A DNA stretch of 53,023 nt from Actinomycetes bacterium. Lineage in GTDB: Bacteria > Actinomycetota > Actinomycetes > Mycobacteriales > Mycobacteriaceae. Location of the stretch: positions 1 to 53,023 of the forward strand of contig JAEZIA010000436.1 in NCBI GenBank assembly GCA_023416315.1. The letters are read 5' to 3'. Below the pieces are notes generated by a model. It was not told where the DNA came from. It saw only the letters and a list, made by a program, of their open reading frames with translations, and made no database searches. The translations under genes were made by a program, and so were the position numbers. Positions 8,337-17,585 of this stretch are shown here, one piece after another. Numbering within the stretch: the stretch's first letter is position 1; each line of letters starts with the position of its first letter.

Positions 8337-9842
8337 TTACAGAGCGATCCACGTGGTCTTCAGGCCGGTGTATTTGTCCAGTGCGTGCAGAGACAGATCC
8401 CGGCCGAAGCCGGACTGCTTGAAACCACCGAACGGCGTCTGAGCGCTGAGTGCATCGACCGTGTTGACTGACACCGTGCCCGCCCGCAATGCGGCCGAGA
8501 TTGTGTGGGCGCGGCGCAGGTCGTTGGTCCACACCGATGCGGCCAAGCCGTAGACGGTGTCGTTCGCCATCCGGATCGCCTCGTCCTGATCGTCGAATGT
8601 CTGCACGGCGAGGACGGGGCCGAACACCTCGTCTGTGATCAGTTCGTCGCCCGGGCCGAGGCCCGTCACGACGGTCGGCTCGATGAAACAGCCGCCGCCG
8701 AGACGTTTGCCACCGACCCGGACGTCACCGTGCTCGCGCGCCCGGTCCACGAAGCCCAGGACGTGCTCGGTGTGGGCGGCGTCGACGATGGCGCCCTGCA
8801 CCGCCGCGGGATCCAGCGGATTGCCCGGCTGCATCTGTGCGGCGCGGTTCACCAGCTCGGCGACGAACTCCTCGGCGATCGAGTTCTGCACCAGCAGGCG
8901 AGAATTGGACGAGCACACCGCGCCCTGGTTGTAGAAGGCGCCGAACAGTGCCTTCTCGATGGCCTGCTCCAGATCGGCGTCCGCGAACACGAGATTAGGA
9001 CTCTTGCCGCCGCATTCGAGCCATACCTGCTTGAGGTTGGAGTCAGCGGCGTATCTCAGGAACGCCTTTCCGGTGGCGGTTGAGCCGGTGAAGGCCAGGA
9101 CGTCGACGTCGGGATGCAGGCCGAGCGCGGCACCCGCGGTCTGCCCGAGACCGGGGACGACATTGAACACCCCGGTGGGCACGCCCGCTTCGGTGGCCAG
9201 TTCGGCCAGCCGCAGCGAGGACAGGGGTGCGCGCTCAGAGGGCTTGAGCACCACCGAATTTCCAGCGGCCAGTGCCGGAGCGACCTTCCACACGGCGAGG
9301 TCGAGCGGAAAATTCCACGGCGTCACGGCACCGACCACGCCGAGCGGTTCACGGGTCACCAGTGCGAGATTTCCCGGTTCGGTGGGCGCGATCTCGCCAT
9401 TGATCTTGTCCAGTGCCTCGCCGTAGTAGGCGACCAGACCGGCGGCCGAGGGGACATCGATGGTGTGGGCCTCGGTGACCAGCTTGCCCATGTCCATGGA
9501 GTCCAGCAGAGCCAATTCGACACCGTGTTCGGTGATCAGGTCCGCCAGCCGCAAGAGCACGCGTTTGCGTTCGGAGATCGAGCAGCGCGACCACCCGCCA
9601 CCGTCGAACGCTCGCCGGGCGGATTGCACGGCCAGATCGACGTCGGTGTCCTGGGCCGAGGCCACGGCCGCGATGACGTCGCCGGTGGCCGGGTTGACCG
9701 AATCGAAGGTCGCCCCGGATTCAGCGGGCCGGAAGGTGCCGTCGATGAAGACGCCGGCTCGGGGCACGACGTCGGCAGCGTGCCGGGTCCAATCGGCCAG
9801 AGTCGCGGGGCGGGCATCTGCGCTGATCGTCACAGCTCTCAC
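8337..9842 (-). CDS. NAD(P)-dependent aldehyde dehydrogenase, PuuC-like
   Basis: A 501-residue aldehyde dehydrogenase. It shows the active-site EcGGKSPNLVFADADL region (VWLECGGKSP), an FYNQGAVCSSNSRLL segment carrying the catalytic cysteine, the PWNFP NAD-binding motif and a C-terminal TPFGGFKQSGFGRDLSLHAL. The closing segment is typical of gamma-glutamyl-gamma-aminobutyraldehyde dehydrogenase (PuuC) and related aminoaldehyde dehydrogenases. It probably oxidises an aminoaldehyde made by the GMC oxidase or the aminotransferase. The start is GTG at 9842; the GTG three codons later has a better-spaced AGGG upstream. It is transcribed divergently from lysR, with a candidate LysR box between them. 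Confidence 0.9.
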   Translation of the reverse strand: MRAVTISADARPATLADWTRHAADVVPRAGVFIDGTFRPAESGATFDSVNPATGDVIAAVASAQDTDVDLAVQSARRAFDGGGWSRCSISERKRVLLRLADLITEHGVELALLDSMDMGKLVTEAHTIDVPSAAGLVAYYGEALDKINGEIAPTEPGNLALVTREPLGVVGAVTPWNFPLDLAVWKVAPALAAGNSVVLKPSERAPLSSLRLAELATEAGVPTGVFNVVPGLGQTAGAALGLHPDVDVLAFTGSTATGKAFLRYAADSNLKQVWLECGGKSPNLVFADADLEQAIEKALFGAFYNQGAVCSSNSRLLVQNSIAEEFVAELVNRAAQMQPGNPLDPAAVQGAIVDAAHTEHVLGFVDRAREHGDVRVGGKRLGGGCFIEPTVVTGLGPGDELITDEVFGPVLAVQTFDDQDEAIRMANDTVYGLAASVWTNDLRRAHTISAALRAGTVSVNTVDALSAQTPFGGFKQSGFGRDLSLHALDKYTGLKTTWIAL

Positions 9843-9859
9843 CCTGCACCCGCGGCATG

Positions 9860-9876
9860 CACCTGTACAGCAGGTG
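9860..9876 (+). promoter_or_regulatory. Candidate LysR operator in the ALDH/lysR divergent promoter
   Basis: CACCTG and CAGGTG form an inverted repeat around TACAG, and the palindrome CTGTACAG (9863-9870) lies within it. The same CTGTACAG recurs at 10885-10892 upstream of the flavin monooxygenase operon. LysR regulators usually bind dyads in the divergent promoter they share with a target, so this is a likely site. Confidence 0.5.
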
Positions 9877-9919
9877 TTTCCGAACCCTAGGATCGATTTT
9901 CCTGATGCGAAAGGGCGGC

Positions 9920-10831
9920 ATGTCCGACTACACGTTGCGACAACTCGAGTACTTCGTCGCCGTCGCCGAGGCCGGCAGCGTTACGCGGGCGGCGGCCTCG
10001 GTCCACCTGTCGCAGTCGGCGATGTCGGCCGCGCTGGCCGACCTGGAGAACGCGTTGTCGGTCCAGTTGCTCGTGCGTCATCACGCCCGTGGCATCAGCC
10101 TCACGCCCGCGGGCAAGGAGCTGCTGGTAGCCAGCCGCCAGCTGTTGGCGTCGGCGGCCGACCTGCGCGCGGTTGCGCAAGGGCTGGGCACCTCGCTCAG
10201 CGGCACCCTGTCGATAGGCTGTTTCCAGGTGGTGGCGCCATACCTGCTGCCGGAGTTGCTGGCCACTGCCGCCGAGAAACTCCCCAAACTCGACCTGCTG
10301 ACCACCGAGGTCGATCTCGCCGATCTGGCCGAAGGGGTCGCCAACGGGACGTTCGAACTCGGCATCGGTTATGACCTCGTTGACGATCCGCGCTTGAAAC
10401 GCTGGCCGCTGTATACGCTGCCGCCCTACGTCCTGGTGTCGGGGGAGCATCGCTTCGCGACCCGGGACAACGTCGACCTCGCCGAACTCGCCGACGAACC
10501 GATGGTGCTGCTGGATCTTCCGCATAGCCGCGACTATTTCCAGGGCGTGTTTCGCGCGGCCGGCGTCACGCCGAACATTCGGTATCGCTCAACGACGGTC
10601 GAGACGTGCCGTGCGTTGGTCGGGCGTGGTCTGGCCTACTGCGTGCTGAACCTGCGGGCCGCGGTCCCGACGGCGCTCGACGGCCATGCCGTCGCAGCCG
10701 TTCCGATCAGTGGTGATCCGCCGAGCCTGACAGTGGTGCTGCTCGACGCGGTCGCCGCCCGCCCCACCCGCCGGGCCAGCGTGGTGGCGGACCTCTGCCG
10801 CAACCTGTTCGCAAACCCGCCCGGGATCTGA
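9920..10831 (+). CDS. LysR-family transcriptional regulator
   Basis: A 303-residue LysR regulator. The winged HTH covers about residues 1-60 (LRQLEYFVAVAEAGSVTRAAASVHLSQSAMS), followed by a two-lobed effector-binding domain. The start at ATG 9920 (MSDYTLRQLEYF) fits the family N-terminus and follows AAGGG at 9911-9915. An upstream in-frame ATG at 9905 would only add a short extension. It is divergent from the aldehyde dehydrogenase and about 120 bp upstream of the flavin monooxygenase operon. It probably senses a pathway intermediate and activates both units through the shared CTGTACAG elements (inference). Confidence 0.9.
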   Translation: MSDYTLRQLEYFVAVAEAGSVTRAAASVHLSQSAMSAALADLENALSVQLLVRHHARGISLTPAGKELLVASRQLLASAADLRAVAQGLGTSLSGTLSIGCFQVVAPYLLPELLATAAEKLPKLDLLTTEVDLADLAEGVANGTFELGIGYDLVDDPRLKRWPLYTLPPYVLVSGEHRFATRDNVDLAELADEPMVLLDLPHSRDYFQGVFRAAGVTPNIRYRSTTVETCRALVGRGLAYCVLNLRAAVPTALDGHAVAAVPISGDPPSLTVVLLDAVAARPTRRASVVADLCRNLFANPPGI

Positions 10832-10884
10832 TGCTTCGACCTGCGTGAATCGTTTTCTTCGATGCGATACATCGGATCTACGCG

Positions 10885-10892
10885 CTGTACAG
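10885..10892 (+). promoter_or_regulatory. Second CTGTACAG element, upstream of the FMO operon
   Basis: The 8-bp palindrome CTGTACAG lies about 60 bp upstream of the flavin monooxygenase start and is identical to the core of the dyad at 9860-9876. Placement in the two promoters that flank lysR suggests a shared LysR site. An 8-mer can recur by chance, so confidence is modest. Confidence 0.35.
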
Positions 10893-10942
10893 ATGCAAGT
10901 GCGGCTTGAACCATGGAGGGCGAGCTGGAATGCCGAGTCCGT

Positions 10943-10947
10943 GGAGG
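10943..10947 (+). promoter_or_regulatory. Ribosome binding site setting the FMO start
   Basis: GGAGG followed by five bases and TTG at 10953. This places the start directly before AIEEVEVLVVGAGQAG, the normal N-terminus for this family. The longer frame from 10845 would add 36 residues without family resemblance. Confidence 0.6.
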
Positions 10948-10952
10948 TCAAG

Positions 10953-12215
10953 TTGGCGATCGAAGAGGTCGAGGTTCTCGTTGTCGGGGCGGGGCAGGCG
11001 GGGATCGCGATGAGTGAGCACCTCAGTGCCCATGACGTGCCGCACCTCGTCCTGGAACGCGATCGCATCGCCGAACGCTGGCGGTCCTGGCGCTGGGACT
11101 CGCTGGTCGCCAACGGTCCGGCGTGGCACGACCGGTTCCCGGGCCTGGAGTTCGACGTCGCCCCCGACGCATTTGTGGGTAAGGAAGAGGTCGCCGACTA
11201 CCTCGTTGCATACGCGGACAAGATCAACGCACCGATCCGCACGGGCGTCACCGTCACATCAGTACGAAAACTGGAGGGGCAGAGGGGATTCCGAGTCGAG
11301 ACGTCCGCCGGGATCATCCATGCGCGCTACGTCGTGGCTGCCACCGGCGCCTTTCAGAACCCGATCATTCCGCCTGTCGTCCCAGAGGATGCGGCTATCC
11401 ACCAGCTGCACTCCAGCTCGTACCACAATCCGGAGCAGCTGCCCGAGGGTGCCGTGCTGGTGATCGGTGCCGGCTCGTCCGGCGTGCAGATCGCCGACGA
11501 ACTGCGGGAGTCCGGGCGACGTGTCTATCTTTCCGTCGGCCCGCACGACCGCCCGCCGCGCAGCTATCGCGGCCGCGACTTCTGCTGGTGGCTGGGCGTT
11601 CTCGGCAAGTGGGACATGGCTGCTCCGCCGCGCGGCGCCGAGCACGTGACGATCGCCGTCAGCGGCGCACACGGCGGCCACACCGTCGACTTCCGCGACC
11701 TGGCGGCACGGGGAATCACCTTGCTCGGCATGGCCGGTTCCTACCAGAACGGTGTCATGAGTTTCGCGCCGGATCTGCGCACCAACATCGAAAGCGGCGA
11801 CGCGAACTACCTTTCGATGCTCGACGAGGCAGATGCCTACGTTGCCCGCAACGGACTGGACCTACCCGAAGAACCCGGGGCCCGCGCCTTCGCCCCCGAT
11901 CCGGAGTGCGTGACCCGCCCGATCGAGTCGCTCGACCTTGCGGCGGAGGGCATCACGTCGATCGTCTGGGCGGTCGGCTTCGCGTTCGACTTCAGCTGGC
12001 TTCACGTGGACACCTTCGATGAGACCGGCCGTCCGCGTCATCAGCGCGGTGTGTCGAGCGAGCCCGGTGTCTACTTCCTCGGTCTGCCGTGGCAGTCCCG
12101 CCGGGGATCGAGTTTCATCTGGGGGGTCTGGCACGACGCCAAGTACCTGGCCGACCAGATCGCGATCCAGCGCAGCTACCTCGCCTACCGCGCACCTGCA
12201 CTCGCCGAACACTGA
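10953..12215 (+). CDS. Flavin-dependent monooxygenase (CzcO/FMO type)
   Basis: A 420-residue class B flavin monooxygenase. The FAD Rossmann motif VLVVGAGQAG is near the N-terminus and a second, NADPH-binding, VLVIGAGSSGVQIADEL is central. Between them, LHSSSYHNPEQL resembles the FMO/BVMO fingerprint FxGxxxHxxxY. These enzymes oxygenate N, S or carbonyl carbon atoms of small molecules. It opens the operon that continues into RidA 32 bp later. N-oxidation of an amine to an imine or nitrone that RidA then resolves is a plausible but unproven role. The start is TTG 10953, selected by its GGAGG. Confidence 0.8.
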   Translation: MAIEEVEVLVVGAGQAGIAMSEHLSAHDVPHLVLERDRIAERWRSWRWDSLVANGPAWHDRFPGLEFDVAPDAFVGKEEVADYLVAYADKINAPIRTGVTVTSVRKLEGQRGFRVETSAGIIHARYVVAATGAFQNPIIPPVVPEDAAIHQLHSSSYHNPEQLPEGAVLVIGAGSSGVQIADELRESGRRVYLSVGPHDRPPRSYRGRDFCWWLGVLGKWDMAAPPRGAEHVTIAVSGAHGGHTVDFRDLAARGITLLGMAGSYQNGVMSFAPDLRTNIESGDANYLSMLDEADAYVARNGLDLPEEPGARAFAPDPECVTRPIESLDLAAEGITSIVWAVGFAFDFSWLHVDTFDETGRPRHQRGVSSEPGVYFLGLPWQSRRGSSFIWGVWHDAKYLADQIAIQRSYLAYRAPALAEH

Positions 12216-12247
12216 CGGCGCCAACACCGGAGAAGGGACTTCCGTCG

Positions 12248-12691
12248 ATGAGCGATACGACGCCGGCCGGCGCGACACACCGGCGAATCCGGCCGTTCAA
12301 CACCAAGGACACCTACCCCGAGCAGAACCTCGACAACGATCTCTGTCAAGCGGTGGTGGCCGGGGGTGTGGTCTACCTGCGCGGACAGATCGGCCAGGAC
12401 CTCGACTCCCGGGAGTCGGTGGGCATCGGCGACGTGGAGAAGCAGGCCGAGAAGGCAATGGCCAATATCGCGATGCTGCTCGACGAGGCGGGCAGCAGCC
12501 TCAAGGACATCGTCAAGGTGACGGTCTATCTGGTCGACATCCGATACCGCGAACCGGTGTACCGCGTGATGGGGCGCTGGCTCAAAGGCGTCTATCCGGT
12601 TTCGACCGGCCTGGTCGTCGATGCGCTGGCTCGCCCCGAGTGGCTGGTCGAGATCGACGCCACCGCAGTGGTCAGCGGAGATCAGTCGTGA
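12248..12691 (+). CDS. RidA/YjgF-family enamine/imine deaminase-like protein
   Basis: A 147-residue RidA-family protein. RidA enzymes hydrolyse reactive enamines and imines such as 2-aminoacrylate, releasing ammonia. The family arginine is kept in the C-terminal block ALARPEWLVEIDATAV, and the DIVKVTVYLVDI strand pattern is typical. The ATG at 12248 follows GAGAAGGGA. Its stop overlaps the GTG of the DUF1028 gene (GTGA). RidA subgroups often sit in catabolic operons beside an amine-oxidising flavoenzyme, as here, which supports a role in clearing an imine produced by the monooxygenase. The exact substrate is unknown. Confidence 0.88.
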   Translation: MSDTTPAGATHRRIRPFNTKDTYPEQNLDNDLCQAVVAGGVVYLRGQIGQDLDSRESVGIGDVEKQAEKAMANIAMLLDEAGSSLKDIVKVTVYLVDIRYREPVYRVMGRWLKGVYPVSTGLVVDALARPEWLVEIDATAVVSGDQS

Positions 12692-13356
12692 CGTTCTCGC
12701 TCGTGGTGCGCAACGGCGCGGCATTCGGCATGGTGGTGTGCTCATCAAGCCCCGCGGTCGCGTCACGGTGTGTGCACCTGCGAGCCGGTGTTGGAGCAGT
12801 CGCCAGTCAGAACGTCACGAACCCCAATCTCGGCACGCTGGCCCTCGATGCGCTTGCTGCGGGGGCGAATGCGTCCTCGGCGCTCGAAAAGACTGTCGCC
12901 GGAGAGCCGTTCGCCGACTACCGGCAGCTCATCGTCGTCGATTCATCGGGAGGCACGGCGATCCACACCGGAGTAAAGGCCCTGGGCACCCGCCACGAGA
13001 GGCTGACCGCCAATGCCGCCGCTGCAGGCAACATGCTCGCCGACGCGGCGGTGATCGATGCGCTGCTCGACGGATACCTCGGCTCCGAAGCATCAGCGAT
13101 CGAACGGCGACTGCTGGACGGCCTCGATGCCGCGCTGGCGGCCGGTGGTGAAGCGGGGCCCGTGCACTCGGCGGGCCTTCAGGTGGTGCAGGACGTGCCG
13201 TGGCCGGTGACCGATCTGCGGATCGACTGGCACGACGATCCGATCGGTGAACTGAATCGACTGTGGGCGGTATGGGAGCCGCAGAAAGCCGACTACCGCA
13301 CCCGCGGAATCGATCCCACCGCCGCGCCGTCCTACGGAGTCCCGGGGGATCTGTGA
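12688..13356 (+). CDS. DUF1028 family protein (putative Ntn-type hydrolase)
   Basis: A 222-residue protein of the uncharacterised DUF1028 family. It starts VTFSLVVRNGAAFGMVVCSSSPAVA and contains VGAVASQNVTNPNLG (about 36-50), an arrangement typical of the family. The fold is thought to be Ntn-hydrolase-like, which would suggest amide hydrolysis; that is prior knowledge of low certainty. The GTG start overlaps the RidA stop, and its own stop overlaps the M20 start, so it is strictly coupled within the operon. Co-occurrence with RidA, an amidohydrolase and a nitrilase points to catabolism of an amide or ureide. I cannot name the substrate. Confidence 0.85.
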   Translation: MTFSLVVRNGAAFGMVVCSSSPAVASRCVHLRAGVGAVASQNVTNPNLGTLALDALAAGANASSALEKTVAGEPFADYRQLIVVDSSGGTAIHTGVKALGTRHERLTANAAAAGNMLADAAVIDALLDGYLGSEASAIERRLLDGLDAALAAGGEAGPVHSAGLQVVQDVPWPVTDLRIDWHDDPIGELNRLWAVWEPQKADYRTRGIDPTAAPSYGVPGDL

Positions 13357-14524
13357 CCGTGGCACTCGACGATGCTGTCCGGTTGGCGGTCGATCGCGCG
13401 ACCCCGCGGATCCTCGCCCTGTCCCACGACTTGCACGCGCATCCCGAGATCGCCTGGGAAGAGGTCCGGTCCTGCGCGCGTGTGGCCGCCAATCTCGCGG
13501 ACTCGGGATTCGCCATCGAGGAGAACTTCACGGGTCTGCCGACCGCCTTCCTGGCCCGTCACGGCACCGGGCCGCTGCACCTCGCCGTGTGCGCCGAGTA
13601 CGACGCGCTTCCGGGAATGGGGCACGCCTGCGGTCACAACGTGATTGCCGCGATCTCGACGGGCGCGGCGGTTGCACTTGCGCCCTATGTCGACGACCTG
13701 GGCATTACGTTGTCGGTCTTCGGCACGCCTGCAGAAGAGGGCGGCGGCGGTAAAATCGAGATGCTCGAGCGCGGCGGGTTCGCCGGTGTGCATGCGGCCG
13801 CAATGGTGCACCCCGGTCCTGTCGATGTTGCTCGGGCGGAGCCATACGCGGTGTCGCACAGTCATATTCGCTACGATGGCAAAGCTGCACACGCCGCGGC
13901 GTATCCGGATCGGGGCGTGAATGCTGCCGATGCCTTCACCGTCGCCCAGGTGGCGATCGGCCTGCTGCGCCAACAGCTGCCCCGCGACGTCCGGGTGCAC
14001 GGGGTGATGACCAATGGAGGGGAGGCGCCGAACGCCATCCCGCAACGCACCGAGGGGCGCTGGTACGTCCGAGCCGGCACGCTGGCCGAACTCGCGGGCC
14101 TGCAGGAGCGCGTCAACCGGTGCTTCGAGGCCGGCGCGCACGCGACGGGTTGCGAACTGACGATCACTCCTGAGAGCAAGCCGTACGCCGAGTTCCGTAC
14201 CGACGAGGGCCTGCTCGCCGGCTATGTAGCGCGCGCCGAGCAGCTCGGCAGGCGGTTCAGCTCCGGGTCCGACTCATTGATGAATCGCGCGTCCACCGAT
14301 ATGGGCAATGTCTCCCAACATATTCCGGCGATCCACCCCTACATCGGGATCGACTCGTTGCCCGCGGTCAACCACCAGGTCGAATTCGCCGCCGCCGCGA
14401 TCTCGGCAGCCGCCGACCGGGCCGTGGCCGACGGCGCGCTGGCACTGGCACTCACGCTCGTGGACGCGGCGGTGGGCGCCGGCACCCGGCAACGCCTGCT
14501 GGACACCGCCGAAGGAGATGCCCG

Positions 14525-14528
<4 letters not shown>
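13353..14528 (+). CDS. M20-family amidohydrolase (aminoacylase/AbgB-like)
   Basis: A 391-residue M20 metallo-amidohydrolase. Visible metal-ligand and catalytic segments are LHAHPEIAWEE, EYDALPGMGHACGHN and GTPAEEGGGGKIEM, followed by the lid/dimerisation domain and a C-terminal PAVNHQVEF. Relatives cleave N-acyl amino acids, p-aminobenzoyl-glutamate or auxin-amino acid conjugates. With aspartase encoded directly downstream, an N-acyl- or N-carbamoyl-aspartate is an attractive substrate (inference). The GTG start overlaps the DUF1028 stop and its stop overlaps the aspartase start. There is no signal peptide, so it acts in the cytoplasm. Confidence 0.88.
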
Positions 14529-15927
<1,399 letters not shown>

Positions 15928-15931
<4 letters not shown>

Positions 15932-16734
15932 CAGGCAGCGTGACAATCGGCATCGTGCAATGGCACGCACAATGCGGTGAGCCGGACCGCAATCTCGATG
16001 ATGCACTGCGTTACGTTGCCGACCTCGCCAGCCGAGGGTGCGACCTCGTCGTGCTGCCGGAGCTGTGGCCGTGCGGATACGATCCCGCGACCGTGGCCGC
16101 CGATGCGCACACCGCGGCTGAACCACTTGATGGTTCGCGTGGCCTGGCGCTGGCAGCCGCCGCGCGTGCCCACGGTGTGTGGCTCTTCGCGGGCACGGTG
16201 CCGGAGCTGGCCGCAGACCGGATCTACAACACCGCGCCGTGCTATGCACCCGACGGCCTGCTCGTCGGCATTCATCGCAAAGTCCACCTGTACACCCCAC
16301 TGAACGAGCACGAGGTGTTCACAGCCGGCGAGCGCGCCACCGTCGTCGAGATCGACGGTGTCGGCACAGTGGGATTGAGTACGTGCTTCGACGGGGACCA
16401 TCCCGCGTACGCGCGCTCATTGCACGAGGCGGGCGCCCGCGTTGTGGTCGCGCCGTGTGCGTACGAGGTCGCCACTGAATCCTGGTGGGACATCCTGTAT
16501 CCCGCCAATGCTCTGGTCAACGGCCAGTGGTGGATCATGGCGAATCAATGCGGTGGCGAGCTGCTGGGCAAGAGCCGGATCATCGCGCCGGACGGATCGA
16601 TCGTTGCTCAGGCGCCCCGGACCGGGGACTCCGATGGTGCCGACCTGCTCGTGGCGACGGTGGATCTCGCCGCGGGCATCCGGGCCGCCGAGGTGGCCGC
16701 GGGTGCGCTCTGGTCGCCGAGATCCCAGGCGTAG
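15928..16734 (+). CDS. Nitrilase-superfamily carbon-nitrogen hydrolase
   Basis: A 268-residue nitrilase-superfamily hydrolase with the Glu-Lys-Cys triad: Glu in VVLPELWPCGYD, Lys in GIHRKVHLY, Cys in GLSTCFDGDHP. Length and motifs fit amidases, omega-amidases and N-carbamoyl hydrolases better than true nitrilases. It is the last gene of the coupled operon, overlapping the aspartase stop, and ends only 2 bp from the ddn stop on the other strand. It may cut an amide or carbamoyl group before or beside the M20 step. The substrate is unknown. Confidence 0.88.
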
Positions 16735-16736
16735 CT

Positions 16737-17192
16737 TTACGGGTCGCAGATTACGATCGGAATTACCCGGTCGGTCCAGGACTTGTAATCCTCGAAGCCC
16801 GAGTAGAACGCAGTCATCTTGGGCCAGTATTCGGCACGCTCGGCCTCGGTGGCATCGCGCGCCGTCAACTCGAGCACCTCGTCCTTGATCTGGACCTTCA
16901 CCTTCGGATTCGCCTTGAGGTTCAGGTACCACATCGGATGCTTGTCGCTGCCGCCCTGGGATGCCACCAGCACCACCCGATCGCCCTCGCGCAGGAACAG
17001 CAGCGGCGCGACGCGCGGCTCACCGCTCTTGCGTCCGATCGTCGTCAGCAACGCCACCGGTGCGCCTTCGAGGAAACTGCCCGCGATCTTGCCCTTGCTC
17101 ACCTTGTACAGGGCGGTCTGCACGCGCGACATCCACTTGATGATGAACTTCGTCGCTGGTGTGTCGATGCCTTTGGGGCGCGGTTTGGGCAA
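16737..17192 (-). CDS. ddn: Deazaflavin-dependent nitroreductase Ddn (Rv3547 orthologue)
   Basis: A 151-residue F420H2-dependent quinone/nitro reductase. The N-terminus MPKPRPKGIDTP...KWMSR and the core VALLTTIGRKSGEPR, HPMWYLNLKANPKVKVQIK and LTARDATEAERAEYW closely follow M. tuberculosis Ddn, the enzyme that activates pretomanid. The start is TTG at 17192, supported by GAGGAG at 17199-17204 with a six-base spacer. It follows the NTF2-like gene and fadA5 on the same strand, so it may be read from the fadA5 promoter and its KstR site. Compare the paralogue at 160-621. Confidence 0.9.
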   Translation of the reverse strand: MPKPRPKGIDTPATKFIIKWMSRVQTALYKVSKGKIAGSFLEGAPVALLTTIGRKSGEPRVAPLLFLREGDRVVLVASQGGSDKHPMWYLNLKANPKVKVQIKDEVLELTARDATEAERAEYWPKMTAFYSGFEDYKSWTDRVIPIVICDP

Positions 17193-17207
17193 GAAGAGCT
17201 CCTCGGG

Positions 17208-17579
17208 CTAGCGCTTGATGAACGGGCGCACGACCGCCCGGATGTGATGGATCTTGCCGTCTGCGGCGGGGATCAGAAACGTCTCGTCGATCCGCGCGGC
17301 GACGCGTCGGCCCGCCAGTGTCGGCTTGGTGAGGAGTTCGAACTGGGCGCGGACCTCGTCCCCGTTCACGGTGAACTCCGGCTCGCTGACCGACTTGATG
17401 ACGAGGTATTGCGGTCCGCGATTGAGGCTGCGGCGCAGTTGATCTCCGGAGAATCCGGTTTTGATCCCGAACTCGATACGGGTGCAACCGGGCGCGAATG
17501 GCACGTCGTCAGCCCGATGACTGGCCAGGGCCTGGATATAGGCCCGTGCCGCAGCGATTCGCTCCTCGTCGGAAACCAC
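17208..17579 (-). CDS. NTF2-like (SnoaL-type) hypothetical protein
   Basis: A 123-residue small alpha+beta protein, probably a cone-shaped NTF2-like fold, judged from the pattern EERIAAARAYIQALASHRAD followed by beta-strands ending in IHHIRAVVRPFIKR. No catalytic residues can be assigned. NTF2-like proteins include ketosteroid isomerases, which suits the steroid context, but many are simple ligand binders. The GTG start lies 6 bp after the fadA5 stop, and its stop sits just before the ddn ribosome binding site, so the three genes form one operon. Confidence 0.7.
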   Translation of the reverse strand: MVSDEERIAAARAYIQALASHRADDVPFAPGCTRIEFGIKTGFSGDQLRRSLNRGPQYLVIKSVSEPEFTVNGDEVRAQFELLTKPTLAGRRVAARIDETFLIPAADGKIHHIRAVVRPFIKR

Positions 17580-17585
17580 CGCTGC

